Assembly (NCBI GenBank): GCA_039666455.1
Contig: JAVSLW010000014.1
Coordinates: forward strand, 1 to 64,000
Length of the DNA: 64,000 bases
From: Methanobacterium sp.
GTDB lineage: Archaea > Methanobacteriota > Methanobacteria > Methanobacteriales > Methanobacteriaceae
Direction: 5' to 3'
The notes under the pieces are model-generated. The model searched no databases, was not told the origin of the DNA, and saw nothing but the letters and a program-made list of their open reading frames with translations. Each line of letters begins with the position of its first letter. The stretch's first letter is position 1. The translations under genes were made by a program, and so were the position numbers. Shown here piece by piece: positions 33,614 through 43,204 of the stretch.

Positions 33614-35365
33614 TCAGACCTCATCCGTTTGTTTAATTACTTTATCCTGAATTGCTTTAACCTCATCTTCAAACCCGGCTTCAGGTATGTACTTCATTCT
33701 ACCAATATCTTCCTTAACACTCAGTGCTATGACATCTTCAGACGCAGCACCTCTATCTAAAGCTGCAGTAGCGTTTTCCTGGAACATAACTATGGTTTTA
33801 AGCATACCATACTGCTTTTTAGGTGAACAGTAGGTATCTACTTCATGGTAAGCGTTCTGCTGCAGGAAGTCCTCTCTGATCATCCTTGTACTTTCAAGGG
33901 TGATCCTTTCCCTGTCCGGTAATGCATCAGGCCCTACAAGCTGAACAATTTCTTGAAGCTCTGATTCTTTCTGAAGTAAAACCATTGCCTTATCCCTTAA
34001 TTCTCTCCAGTCTTCACCCACATTGGTGTTCCACCAGGAGGATATGCTTTCCACATATAATGAGTAACTCTGCAGCCAGTCAATTGAAGGGAAGTGACGT
34101 TTATCTGCAAGTGATGAGTCAAGCGCCCAGAACACCTTGGATATACGTAAAGTGTTTTGAGTAACTGGCTCTGAAAGGTCACCGCCAGGCGGTGAAACTG
34201 CACCAACAACAGTTAATGATGACATTTTATCCTCTGTTCCTGCTGCACTTACCCTTCCTGCTCTTTCATAGAACTGTGCAAGACGGGAAGCAAGATATGC
34301 AGGGTAACCTTCTTCACCAGGCATCTCTTCGAGCCTTCCTGAAATCTCCCTCATAGCTTCTGCCCATCTTGAAGTTGAATCAGCCATAAGAGCTACATCA
34401 TATCCCATATCTCTGAAGTATTCAGCAATTGTAATTCCAGTGTATACAGATGCTTCCCTTGCTGCAACAGGCATGTTGGATGTGTTTGCAATGAGAACAG
34501 TTCTATCCATAAGCGGCTTACCTGATTTAGGATCTTCAAGTTCTGGGAATTCCTGTAGAACCTCAGTCATCTCGTTTCCACGTTCTCCACACCCGATATA
34601 AACGATAATATCTGCGTCAGCCCACTTAGCAAGCTGCTGCTGTGTAACAGTCTTACCTGAACCAAATGGGCCCGGCATAGCTGCTGTACCTCCTTTAGCA
34701 ACTGAAAAAAATGTGTCCTGTGCCCTTTGACCTGTTATTAGTGGTATATCTGGATCGAGTTTCTTTTTGTATGGTCTTCCAACTCTTACAGGCCATTTTT
34801 GCATCATCTGAACTTTTTCCACTCCACTTGCAGTTTCAACTTCGGCGATGTCTTCTTCTACTGCATATTCTCCGCGAGCAGCGATGCTCTTTAAAGTACC
34901 TTCAATTTTGGGAGGGATCATAATTTTGTGGACTATAGATGATGTTTCCTGGACTTCACCAATGATATCTCCACCTTTTACTGCTGTTCCAGCATCTAAA
35001 ACTGGAGTAAATTCCCATTTTTTGTCTTTGCTCAGTGCTGGAACATCCACACCTCTTTCGATATAATCGCCAGTTAGAGCCTTAATGTTTTCAAGTGGTC
35101 TTTGGATCCCATCATAGATAGATGTAAGAATTCCTGGACCTAATTCTACTGAAAGTGCTCCTCCTGTACTTTGAATTTTTTCTCCAGGTTTTATACCTGC
35201 AGTTTCTTCGTAAACCTGAATGGTTGCAGTGTCACCTTCAAGTTCGATTATCTCTCCGATAAGTCCTTCTTCACCGACTCTAACCATTTCATACATCTGG
35301 GTTCCCTTCATGCCGTCTCCGACAATAACTGGACCTGCTATTTTAATTATCCTTCCTGTAATCAT
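33614..35365 (-). CDS. atpA: A-type ATP synthase catalytic subunit A
   Basis: 583 aa. The catalytic P-loop is PGPFGSGKTVTQQ, the archaeal/vacuolar form. The bulge (non-homologous) region typical of subunit A is present between the N-terminal barrel and the P-loop. MADSTSRWAEAMREISGRLEEMPGE surrounds the Walker B zone. No intein interrupts the P-loop region. The start overlaps atpF by 4 bp. It makes ATP from the ion gradient produced by methanogenesis. Confidence 0.98.
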   Translation of the reverse strand: MITGRIIKIAGPVIVGDGMKGTQMYEMVRVGEEGLIGEIIELEGDTATIQVYEETAGIKPGEKIQSTGGALSVELGPGILTSIYDGIQRPLENIKALTGDYIERGVDVPALSKDKKWEFTPVLDAGTAVKGGDIIGEVQETSSIVHKIMIPPKIEGTLKSIAARGEYAVEEDIAEVETASGVEKVQMMQKWPVRVGRPYKKKLDPDIPLITGQRAQDTFFSVAKGGTAAMPGPFGSGKTVTQQQLAKWADADIIVYIGCGERGNEMTEVLQEFPELEDPKSGKPLMDRTVLIANTSNMPVAAREASVYTGITIAEYFRDMGYDVALMADSTSRWAEAMREISGRLEEMPGEEGYPAYLASRLAQFYERAGRVSAAGTEDKMSSLTVVGAVSPPGGDLSEPVTQNTLRISKVFWALDSSLADKRHFPSIDWLQSYSLYVESISSWWNTNVGEDWRELRDKAMVLLQKESELQEIVQLVGPDALPDRERITLESTRMIREDFLQQNAYHEVDTYCSPKKQYGMLKTIVMFQENATAALDRGAASEDVIALSVKEDIGRMKYIPEAGFEDEVKAIQDKVIKQTDEV

Positions 35366-35676
35366 TTTACCATCTCAACCCCAATTACTCTTTTTATAAG
35401 CTCCCTCATAGGATCAGTGGCCCTTTCAGTTGGCCCTGTTTTATCGGGTATTTCAATTATCATCGGTAATACGCTTGAACCTGTCAGCTTGTCTATTGTT
35501 TCTCTTAAACTGTCACCAATTTTTTCTGTGATTATTATAATAGAAACATCTTTTTTGAAAACTTCTTTAAGGGTATCTTCTGCTTCCTTCATGGTATCTA
35601 CAGGATATCCCTCTTTCACGCCTCCGAGTTTAAAACCTGTAACTGTATCTGCGTCTGCAATCACCACTATACTCAT
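35362..35676 (-). CDS. atpF: A-type ATP synthase subunit F
   Basis: 104 aa. MSIVVIADADTVTGFKLGGV is the family N-terminus (CheY-like fold). Subunit F binds subunit D in the central stalk and may regulate rotation. It overlaps both neighbours by 4 bp (atpC upstream, atpA downstream), which indicates translational coupling. Confidence 0.95.
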   Translation of the reverse strand: MSIVVIADADTVTGFKLGGVKEGYPVDTMKEAEDTLKEVFKKDVSIIIITEKIGDSLRETIDKLTGSSVLPMIIEIPDKTGPTERATDPMRELIKRVIGVEMVK

Positions 35677-36830
35677 ATTAACATCTCCTTAATTTTTGAG
35701 TTAGGGAATCCTACTTCTCTTTTAGCGCGAACAATGACTTTTAAGTTGCGTATCTCCTTATCCTTTCTATTCAGGTAGCCTATGATCGGTCCTACTCCAA
35801 ACGGTATTTTCATTGACAGTGCTCTGGCTATTTTCCTGATCTGCCTGTCTAAAGCTGCCTCAAAAGGTGCTATAGAACCTGTTTTTGTGTATTCTACCAT
35901 TGAATCTGCGAGAATCTGCGCATATTCTGTTCCTTCAAGACTGCTTATGACTCCCCCTACATCTTCAGCTTCCATTAAATCCTTCAGCTTCCATTCCCTT
36001 ATCCCGTAACCTTTAGGAATGATATATTCCTTTATGTCTTCATACTTCAATCCTTCAACCTTTGATCTTAATATAATGCTTAAGTTTGCAGCATCAACCT
36101 GTGCCCCTATATAAGAATGCAAAATTCTTGTGCTTTCTTCTGCAGGATTTGATGCAGCGGTTATTAGATTTTCCATGAAGTATCTGTCAAGGGAAGCTTC
36201 TAAAGGCAGGATCATGCCAGTATCATGGTACGCTGAAAGTGCATCATCAAGAACACGGGCATAGGGTGTTCCTTCAAGACCATTAATGATATCAGTAATG
36301 TTTTTTGCATCCAAAAGCTTATCCATTAATTCACTCAGTTCCCCAAATGGAACCAGGAGATCTGCAGTTTCTTTTTTGGATAAACCTGCATCTTTAGCAA
36401 TGATTAAACTTTTAATATTGTTTACATCCCATTTTTGAAGTAAAGCCTTGAATATAGGCCTGATACCTCCAGGCGTAATTTTTGCAAGTGTATCATAAGT
36501 TTCTGCAAGCTCTGTATCCAGAGCTTTTTCCAGCGGATATTTGTCCACGTATTTTGCATATTCTGGAAGCCCTCTAAGGTAATTTTTTACTTCTTCAATT
36601 GTATCTGCTTCAATTATTTCTGATAATTGTTTTTCGCTTAGAAGTCTTCCCATTCGCGCCCTTACCCTTGCATTAGGGTAAGCGTAAGGAAAGTTGTCTA
36701 AAACTGGCCTTATAGTTGCTATTACTGCTATAACTCCAATAACAGCTCCAACTATAAATATTAGACCTAAAAAGGATTCAATAGAAGGAAACCCCATTGC
36801 AGTTACTACTGATATAATTTCGTCTGCCAT
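35673..36830 (-). CDS. atpC: A-type ATP synthase subunit C
   Basis: 385 aa. It is the funnel-shaped subunit that joins the rotor ring to subunits D and F. There is a hydrophobic segment at the N-terminus (about 15-45) followed by three repeats of a helical domain; YPNARVRARMGRLLSEKQL is typical. It overlaps atpF by 4 bp and follows atpE by 11 bp. Confidence 0.96.
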   Translation of the reverse strand: MADEIISVVTAMGFPSIESFLGLIFIVGAVIGVIAVIATIRPVLDNFPYAYPNARVRARMGRLLSEKQLSEIIEADTIEEVKNYLRGLPEYAKYVDKYPLEKALDTELAETYDTLAKITPGGIRPIFKALLQKWDVNNIKSLIIAKDAGLSKKETADLLVPFGELSELMDKLLDAKNITDIINGLEGTPYARVLDDALSAYHDTGMILPLEASLDRYFMENLITAASNPAEESTRILHSYIGAQVDAANLSIILRSKVEGLKYEDIKEYIIPKGYGIREWKLKDLMEAEDVGGVISSLEGTEYAQILADSMVEYTKTGSIAPFEAALDRQIRKIARALSMKIPFGVGPIIGYLNRKDKEIRNLKVIVRAKREVGFPNSKIKEMLI

Positions 36831-36841
36831 GATACTTCCTC

Positions 36842-37465
36842 CTAACTAAATAACACCTTTGCAACCTCTGATCGTAGAACTTTTTTGAATCTCTGCATTC
36901 TTGCTTCAATTGTGTTGTTAACTTCAATGTCTCCATTTTTAGTTTTTAAAACAGCTCCACCAATGGTTTTAATGTTTTCACCAATCTCTAAGGTTGTTTT
37001 TTGGCCTGTTTTCTCTTCAGTGTCTTTTTCGATTGATGGAATTATGTCCTTTATTTTTTGAACATCCTCTTCCTTTAAAGATAATATCAAATCTCCCCCA
37101 CCAATCTCTACAGATGCTTCCTGTATGATTTTTTTAAGGGATTCTTTGTATTGTGGAGATGAAGTGGATGCAATTTTTTGCAGTTCTTTTAGAGCGTTTT
37201 TAAATACGTTTTCAATGATTTCTTCTCTTGCCTCAAGCTCTGCTCTTCTGGCATTCATTTTAGCTTCAGAAATGAGCTGCTGATACTTCATCGCAGACTG
37301 TTTTTTTGCATTTTCCAGAATTCTTTCTTTTAAAAGAGCTGCTTCTTTTTCACCTTTCTGGGTAATAACTGCAGCTTCTTTTTCAGCTTCCTGAATTATG
37401 CTATCAGCCTTGTTTTGAGCTTCAGACAGTATGCTTGAGACAATTTTTGCTGCCCCAGAGTTCAT
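36842..37465 (-). CDS. atpE: A-type ATP synthase subunit E (peripheral stalk)
   Basis: 207 aa. The N-terminal two-thirds is a long Ala/Glu/Lys-rich helix that pairs with subunit H to form the right-handed coiled coil of the peripheral stalk; the C-terminal globular domain (about 100-207) binds A and B. It lies 13 bp after atpK and 11 bp before atpC. Confidence 0.95.
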   Translation of the reverse strand: MNSGAAKIVSSILSEAQNKADSIIQEAEKEAAVITQKGEKEAALLKERILENAKKQSAMKYQQLISEAKMNARRAELEAREEIIENVFKNALKELQKIASTSSPQYKESLKKIIQEASVEIGGGDLILSLKEEDVQKIKDIIPSIEKDTEEKTGQKTTLEIGENIKTIGGAVLKTKNGDIEVNNTIEARMQRFKKVLRSEVAKVLFS

Positions 37466-37478
37466 ATAATATGTCCTC

Positions 37479-37964
37479 CTATCCTAAAATTCTGCCGAAT
37501 ACCATGAGCAGTATAGCAATCAGAAAACCGTAAATCGCCTGTGTCTCTGGCAATGCTGAGAATATAATACCTCTTGCAAACATGTCAGGATCTTCCACTA
37601 CAGCACCTACTGATGATGCGGCAGTGATACCCTGACCCATACCGGAACCAAGACCTGCAAAACCAATTGCAGCTCCTGCACCAACAGCTATTAATCCTGC
37701 TGTAACGTCCAATCCTTCCCCTCCACCGAGAAGACCGGAGAATACGAGTAACAGTATAGCAATCAGAAAACCGTAAATCGCCTGTGTCTCCGGCAGTGCA
37801 GAGAATATAATACCTCTTGCAAACATGTCGCTATCCTCTGCAACTGCACCTACACTTCCTGCTGCTGCTATACCCTGTCCTAAACCTGATCCTAATCCAG
37901 CAAAACCTACGGCTACGCCCGCACCTATTGCTGCTAAAGCTGTACCTAAAGCTATTTCTACCAT
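37479..37964 (-). CDS. atpK: A-type ATP synthase rotor subunit K, duplicated hairpin
   Basis: 161 aa with four membrane helices, made of two nearly identical hairpins (about 1-78 and 85-161). Both keep the ion-binding carboxylate in LPETQAIYGF (Glu59 and Glu140), and both have a Gln in the first helix (Q30, Q111) with Thr and Tyr near the carboxylate, a set linked to Na+ binding in related rings. The two halves are also near-identical at DNA level, so the duplication is recent or kept uniform by gene conversion. The start directly abuts the stop of atpI. Confidence 0.96.
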   Translation of the reverse strand: MVEIALGTALAAIGAGVAVGFAGLGSGLGQGIAAAGSVGAVAEDSDMFARGIIFSALPETQAIYGFLIAILLLVFSGLLGGGEGLDVTAGLIAVGAGAAIGFAGLGSGMGQGITAASSVGAVVEDPDMFARGIIFSALPETQAIYGFLIAILLMVFGRILG

Positions 37965-39977
37965 TTATTTACCTCCTAATTTAGTAAGTTTTCTTTTTGT
38001 ACGAAAAGCCCTGAATTTGGTGCTTCCGCCGATATAAAATTGACTGAAAAACTCAACATAATGTAAACGAAGCGAGTTTATGAATGCTCCAAGGGTCTGG
38101 AATGCACCATTTGCAATGTGTCCAAAGAGAGATATTATGATTATGGCTATGATCCCAATTACGCCGCCTATAATATCGCCTATGAGATTTGCAAGTATAT
38201 TTACTGTGGTTGCTATTCCCCCAGTTGCAAGACAGAGTGCCAGCAACCTGGCGTAGGATAATATTGTACCCAGGAATCCAGAGATATCCATGATTCCAAG
38301 AGCTCCATTGAAATAAACAAGCATCCCCAATGCTATAAGAATGAGTGCTCCTCCAGCGTACAGTATAATTGAGCCCAATCCAAGCATCATACTGGCAGCT
38401 AAAAGACCAACACCTACAAATAGAATTAACCATACGACCTGTTCACCCAGAGCTTGTTTGATTTGTCCCATCCGCACGTTGTCCATGGCTCCAATTATTA
38501 ATCCCATTATGGTGTAGATCACACCTACAATTAAAGCCCAGATCAATATGTTTTGAGGGAATACAAATGAGTTAACAGCAGCTATAGTTGTTGGAAGCGC
38601 TGCATTAGGGTCTCCTATTATCCATCTTGGGATAAAATCACCAAATAAACTGTTTGTAACCAGACCAAGTATAATTGCCCATATACCACAGGCAACAAGA
38701 ATCATACCTAAATCACGCATTATTCTATTGACTTTACCTAATCCAGACACCAGGGCTAATCCAATAAGTGCATTTGCAGCACCGTATCCTGCATCTGTAA
38801 GACAGAAGCCAAAGAAAAACGGAAATACCATTGCCATTAGCAGTGTAGGGTCAGTTTCTTTGTACCTTGGAGGAGAATACATATGCACAAATAGCTCGTA
38901 AGGTTTGGCAAAACGAGGGTTGTCCAGGTGAATTGGAATATCTTCACTACCATGCGGGTTTGTTACCTCAACAATAGAGTGACCTTCGCTTGCTTGTTTG
39001 ATTATCTCCAGTGATTTATCTAATTTTTTCTCAGGAACCCATGCTTCTAACATTAAAGTTTTCTCTGTCTCTCCAAATGAAGAAAAGATTTCATTTCTAT
39101 CTTTTTCAATTTCAAGCTGTTCTTTTAATACTAAAAGATCATCTATCCACTTCTCTGCCAGTTCTGCAAGGTTATCCATTAATTGATCCTTTTCGTTATT
39201 AATTTCATCAATTCTGGACTTAGAATTTTTGATTATTGCCTCTGGTTTTCCATATAATATAGAAATATCATACAATTCAAATTCATGTTTTCTAAGAAGT
39301 GATGAAACTTCGCTTCCAAATTCCTTTAAAGTAACCACAATTATTGTTCTATAATCCTCTTTATCTTCAAAATGCTCTAAAATTACAATTTTGTCAGTTA
39401 CTGCTTCCACTTCTTTTTTGAAGTCTTCAAATGCCTGAGCATGCATTTTTCCAGCTATTGCAGAAATATAACGTGAATCTTTTAAATCACTGAAATCAAT
39501 ATCAAAACCTTTCAGTTTGTCTGCAACGCTTAAAGCATTTACATTTTCGTTTTTTTCAGTATCAAGTTTGGTTATTTTTTCTTCGATTGTCTTTGTTTTT
39601 CCTTCCACATCTTGAAGGAGGTTTTCTGCGCGTTCAATTAGATCGGGAGTATCTAAATGCTCTACTTCTCGCTTCTCTGGCACTTCTGGATTTATCATGC
39701 TCAAAATACTCTTAAGTATGCTTTCTTCTTTTCTTTCTGCAGATTTTAAAAAGTCAATTATTCCGGCAGTTTTCATCTGAAGAGATGATACCTTACTGGT
39801 GTAGGCTGTTGCCTTTGACGGTTTCATGATCTGTCTCCATTCAGCATCATGTTGAATGCGTTCAGAGATATCATGAATTTGGACGATCCCCTCTTCATGA
39901 AGAGAACTTACCACAGAATTAGAGTAAGCATCTAAAGTGAGTATTTTAAGCTTATTCATCCTCGCTGGCTTAAACAT
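37965..39977 (-). CDS. atpI: A-type ATP synthase subunit I (a-type membrane stator)
   Basis: 670 aa from the ATG at 39977, with GTGGTGA as the ribosome-binding site; a GTG at 39986 inside it is rejected. Residues about 1-350 form the cytoplasmic arm with coiled coils. The C-terminal half has about seven or eight helices, beginning near TLLMAMVFPFFFGFCLTD and including the conserved ion-channel Arg region near GTILSYARLLALCLATGG. It carries the two half channels for ion flow past the K ring and anchors the peripheral stalks. Confidence 0.96.
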   Translation of the reverse strand: MFKPARMNKLKILTLDAYSNSVVSSLHEEGIVQIHDISERIQHDAEWRQIMKPSKATAYTSKVSSLQMKTAGIIDFLKSAERKEESILKSILSMINPEVPEKREVEHLDTPDLIERAENLLQDVEGKTKTIEEKITKLDTEKNENVNALSVADKLKGFDIDFSDLKDSRYISAIAGKMHAQAFEDFKKEVEAVTDKIVILEHFEDKEDYRTIIVVTLKEFGSEVSSLLRKHEFELYDISILYGKPEAIIKNSKSRIDEINNEKDQLMDNLAELAEKWIDDLLVLKEQLEIEKDRNEIFSSFGETEKTLMLEAWVPEKKLDKSLEIIKQASEGHSIVEVTNPHGSEDIPIHLDNPRFAKPYELFVHMYSPPRYKETDPTLLMAMVFPFFFGFCLTDAGYGAANALIGLALVSGLGKVNRIMRDLGMILVACGIWAIILGLVTNSLFGDFIPRWIIGDPNAALPTTIAAVNSFVFPQNILIWALIVGVIYTIMGLIIGAMDNVRMGQIKQALGEQVVWLILFVGVGLLAASMMLGLGSIILYAGGALILIALGMLVYFNGALGIMDISGFLGTILSYARLLALCLATGGIATTVNILANLIGDIIGGVIGIIAIIIISLFGHIANGAFQTLGAFINSLRLHYVEFFSQFYIGGSTKFRAFRTKRKLTKLGGK

Positions 39978-40015
39978 ATTCACCACTTTAATTTTTTTAA
40001 CTAACGAAAATCAAA

Positions 40016-40330
40016 TTACAGTATATTTTTAACTATAATTTCCACAGCTTCTTCAATTCTCCCTGTAATCTGATTTTTTATGTTTATTATGTTCTCGTTA
40101 GCCTGTTTTGATATCTGGATGGTTTCTTTTTTAGTGTCTTCCTCTGCCTTTAAGACTATTTCACCAGTATCTTCATGAGCTTCATCTTTTGCCTGTTGAA
40201 TTAGTGCGTTCACTTTTTCTTTTGCATCTTCCTTTATTTTAGAGGATTCTTGCTTAACATCCTCTATTAATTTATCGGCATCATTTTCTGCCTTTTTAAT
40301 CGTTGTAATTGCTTCTGATATCGATACCAT
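40016..40330 (-). CDS. atpH: A-type ATP synthase subunit H (peripheral stalk)
   Basis: 104 aa, almost entirely a charged helix (Lys/Glu/Ala-rich, heptad pattern). It forms the peripheral stalk coiled coil with subunit E. It is the first gene of the H-I-K-E-C-F-A-B-D operon, whose promoter must lie in the AT-rich 40331-40593 region; a TATA-like stretch is present at about 40363-40397 on the minus strand. Confidence 0.92.
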   Translation of the reverse strand: MVSISEAITTIKKAENDADKLIEDVKQESSKIKEDAKEKVNALIQQAKDEAHEDTGEIVLKAEEDTKKETIQISKQANENIINIKNQITGRIEEAVEIIVKNIL

Positions 40331-40593
40331 TTTGAACCACCATGATAAATCAATTCTATTTAGAGTTATATTTATCTTTTGCTATTTAATTTTTCAAGGA
40401 ATCCCTTCAAATATTATTAAAAATTATTAAAAACGCCCATGTCCTTCTCTGTGTATCATATGCACCTTAAATTTGATGCAAGAATTGATTCAAAAAAACT
40501 GAATATTCTATTCATCCTGTTTTAATTAACGGAAATTGCAATTTAATGTACACTGCATTTTTACACCCTTTCAAAGAAGGCGGCCAGTTTGTA

Positions 40594-41418
40594 TTATTTA
40601 TTACTCTGGCCAATTATTCTGGCCTCGTCCTCACCGTCGTAATAAATCTCTTCTATTTCAAAAAACTTCCTGAAAGGAGCTTCGCGTGTTTTTTCCTCAT
40701 GCACATGGGCAATAATTGCTGGAAGCCTCCCTATCATGAACATGCCAGTTCCAACACTCCAGTCAAAACCCATGTCTGATAATATTGCTCCATTGGCCCC
40801 ATCAATATTCATTCTAATTCCCTTTTTTTCAAGAAGAATACTTTGAATTGTAAGGGCAAGTTCAGTGTGTATTCCTGCACAATCGTATTTTTCAGCCATC
40901 TCCATTAATTTAGGTACCCTCGGATCTTCAGCATGATATCTATGGCCAAATCCAGGTATTTTTTGGCCGCATTCAAGAGATTCGCAGACTATTTCTCCTG
41001 CAATAGTCTCTATATCGCCATCATATCTTTTAACACCTTCTTGAAGGGTTCTCATGGCATTTTCTATAGCACCGGCATGGTGTTTTCCAAAGGCTAATAG
41101 CCCTCCTCCTACGCATGCATGCATTGGAGATCCTGTTGAGGCCATGATCCTGGCTGCCTGAGTACTTGGAGGGGTTACCCCATGGTCACAGAAGGAAATT
41201 AAAACTGCTTCAAGCATTTTTGCCTCATTATTTGATGGCATTTCACCTTTTATAAGTAAATAAACCATTTCAGGGAAAGACACATTCCCTATAAGGTCTT
41301 CCTGTGAGTATCCTCTTGTTATAAGCCTGTTTGGTTCAACTCGGGTTATGCTGGTTTTCCATTTAGGATTACCCAGTTTCAGTATATTTTCTATTGTTTC
41401 TCTTCCTATTGCCATCAT
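40594..41418 (-). CDS. Citryl-CoA lyase / citrate synthase-like protein
   Basis: 274 aa, much shorter than a full citrate synthase (about 370-430 aa). It keeps the citrate-synthase core: LISFCDHGVTPPSTQAARIM, CVGGGLLAFGKHHAG, GQKIPGFGHRYHAEDPR and MNIDGANGAILSDMGF. The missing large N-terminal part suggests a citryl-CoA lyase type enzyme that cleaves citryl-CoA (or a homologue) to acetyl-CoA and an oxo acid. It is the last gene of a four-gene operon and starts 3 bp after the fumarase-like gene. Actual substrate unknown. Confidence 0.85.
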   Translation of the reverse strand: MMAIGRETIENILKLGNPKWKTSITRVEPNRLITRGYSQEDLIGNVSFPEMVYLLIKGEMPSNNEAKMLEAVLISFCDHGVTPPSTQAARIMASTGSPMHACVGGGLLAFGKHHAGAIENAMRTLQEGVKRYDGDIETIAGEIVCESLECGQKIPGFGHRYHAEDPRVPKLMEMAEKYDCAGIHTELALTIQSILLEKKGIRMNIDGANGAILSDMGFDWSVGTGMFMIGRLPAIIAHVHEEKTREAPFRKFFEIEEIYYDGEDEARIIGQSNK

Positions 41419-41421
41419 ATA

Positions 41422-42282
41422 TCACTCCAGAATATGGGAAGGGATGAATACCGCTGATCTTCTTGGCTCCACAAAACAGCATGGCCTCATAGATAAAATT
41501 CTAACGCCACTTGCTCTTTGAGGACCAATTTTAACAAAAGATCCAAGCGCAGTTACAGAACCACCAATTCCAAGTGTACCAATTCTGGAATCATTGAGGG
41601 ATTCTGTAATTTCCTCTTCTATTTTGGATTGTTCGTTTAAATTTCCGTATGCCATTGCCTTTAACATCAATGACGAAGCTTCAAAATGAGTTCTACCAAT
41701 GCCTACAGCAGGGATACATGGTGTGCACCCAAGCATTTGTACCTCTGATCTCATCCATGTTTTAACTATATTAAATACTTTTCTATTATCTCTCCTGTGG
41801 AAAACTCTATATGTGGAAGCCCTTATCTCTGGACCTCCCCCTAACATTAAAATAATAATATTTACACCATTTTCATGGGTTTTATCAATAATAAAGGATG
41901 GTGGAACCAGTTTTCCAGGATCTTCATATAAGCCTTTACTTTGCTCTATTCGTTCAATATCATCTCCACAAACGGCCATTGGCCTTCCGGGAAGTTTCTG
42001 CAAACCTTTTTCTATACCCTGCTTTATATCTTCAAAAAAATTAGAGGGTATTTTTATATCTTCCCCAATTTCCACTAAAACATGAGGAATTCCTGTATCA
42101 TCGCAAAGGGGAAACTTATTTTTATTTGCTATCTCTGCATTTTTCATTAGAAGTTCAAGCATCCAGGAAGCATTTTCATCTGTTTCCATATCCAGAGCTC
42201 TGTTATAGGCATCGAACTGGTCTTTTCTAAAGGTGGTGCTTGCTTCAATTACAGCGTCACTTATTAAATTAACTATTTCCAT
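41422..42282 (-). CDS. Fumarate hydratase alpha-like (class I) protein
   Basis: 286 aa. The first iron-sulfur Cys region is FPLCDDTGIPHVLVEIG, as in class I fumarase/tartrate dehydratase alpha subunits. The second is altered to LGCTPCIPAVGIGRTHF, and the third region reads SMRPCCFVEPRRSA in place of the usual His-Cys-His and Cys-Trp motifs. It is therefore a divergent paralogue, and the substrate may not be fumarate. No beta subunit lies nearby. It sits between the TIM-barrel gene and the citryl-CoA lyase-like gene in one operon. Confidence 0.82.
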   Translation of the reverse strand: MEIVNLISDAVIEASTTFRKDQFDAYNRALDMETDENASWMLELLMKNAEIANKNKFPLCDDTGIPHVLVEIGEDIKIPSNFFEDIKQGIEKGLQKLPGRPMAVCGDDIERIEQSKGLYEDPGKLVPPSFIIDKTHENGVNIIILMLGGGPEIRASTYRVFHRRDNRKVFNIVKTWMRSEVQMLGCTPCIPAVGIGRTHFEASSLMLKAMAYGNLNEQSKIEEEITESLNDSRIGTLGIGGSVTALGSFVKIGPQRASGVRILSMRPCCFVEPRRSAVFIPSHILE

Positions 42283-42303
42283 CTAAAACTTCCTGAATCT
42301 TTA

Positions 42304-43200
42304 TTATTTTGGCACTGCTAAATCAGCTGCTCCTTTTTTAGATATTATTGCATGGTCGTAGTATCTGTTTATCATATCCTGAACAAGAGAAACCTGTCTT
42401 ATACGTTCTTCTGCCTGTTTTTCAGTTGTATCCCATCCATGATGCCCGGCAACCGCACCACCTGTTTTAAGATAGACTGGTGCAGCATACTTTATCATTT
42501 CCGGGACTTCATAGTGCCTTATAAATCCGCCTGATGATTTTGGGTTTTCAGTGTGCAGGTCAATTGAAATATCAATTGCATTTCTAATTGATGCAATCAT
42601 TGGAATCTGCAGGTCTCTTACAGGATTAAATGAATCTGCCCCAATTTCTTCTAAAAGCTTTGCAGATGCAGGATTTCCATGTCCTGTGTGAGCTGATACT
42701 TTAAAGTGTGTATCTTTGGGTATTTCACCTGCCTGGCGCATTTTATCAAGTGTCCATAATAACCCTTCATCATAGACTACAATTCCTCTAACTCCAAGCT
42801 CTAAAGCCCTTTTAACATCTTCAATGGCATAAACAAGGTTATCGTATCCTCTTAACCTGTATCCAATTCTTTTTCCCTCTTCTGTTTTTGCAGATGCGCT
42901 TGTATCATAGGTTGCACGTGGTCCAACACTTAAAAATAGTTCTATTTTTCTGTTTCTTGCAATATCTATCATTTCAAGTATTTCTGAATCTGTTAAAAGC
43001 ATTATTCCCTTTGTTTGAGTTACTCTGTGAACTTCAACTTCGTATCTGTCTGCTGCATCAATGAGTGCCCTCATTGCAGCGGGTTTTTGAATTCCAGGAA
43101 CCTCAAATCTATACTGTGCTCCATCAGCAAACCTTTTTTCTGATTCATCAAGCTTATTATTTTCTATTCCCATTGTTTTTAGAAATTCTCTGGTTTTCAT
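42304..43200 (-). CDS. TIM-barrel protein, U32-peptidase-like
   Basis: 298 aa, soluble. Strand-loop features such as LELGVRGIVVYDEGLLWTLD, HFKVSAHTGHGNPASAKLLE and EIGADSFNPVRDLQIPMIAS fit a TIM barrel resembling the peptidase U32 superfamily. The U32 Cys-rich signature is absent, so peptidase activity is doubtful. It is placed 4 bp after the MmgE/PrpD gene and 21 bp before the fumarase-like gene; by context it probably acts on an organic acid or its CoA ester. Confidence 0.6.
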   Translation of the reverse strand: MKTREFLKTMGIENNKLDESEKRFADGAQYRFEVPGIQKPAAMRALIDAADRYEVEVHRVTQTKGIMLLTDSEILEMIDIARNRKIELFLSVGPRATYDTSASAKTEEGKRIGYRLRGYDNLVYAIEDVKRALELGVRGIVVYDEGLLWTLDKMRQAGEIPKDTHFKVSAHTGHGNPASAKLLEEIGADSFNPVRDLQIPMIASIRNAIDISIDLHTENPKSSGGFIRHYEVPEMIKYAAPVYLKTGGAVAGHHGWDTTEKQAEERIRQVSLVQDMINRYYDHAIISKKGAADLAVPK

Positions 43201-43204
43201 TTAA

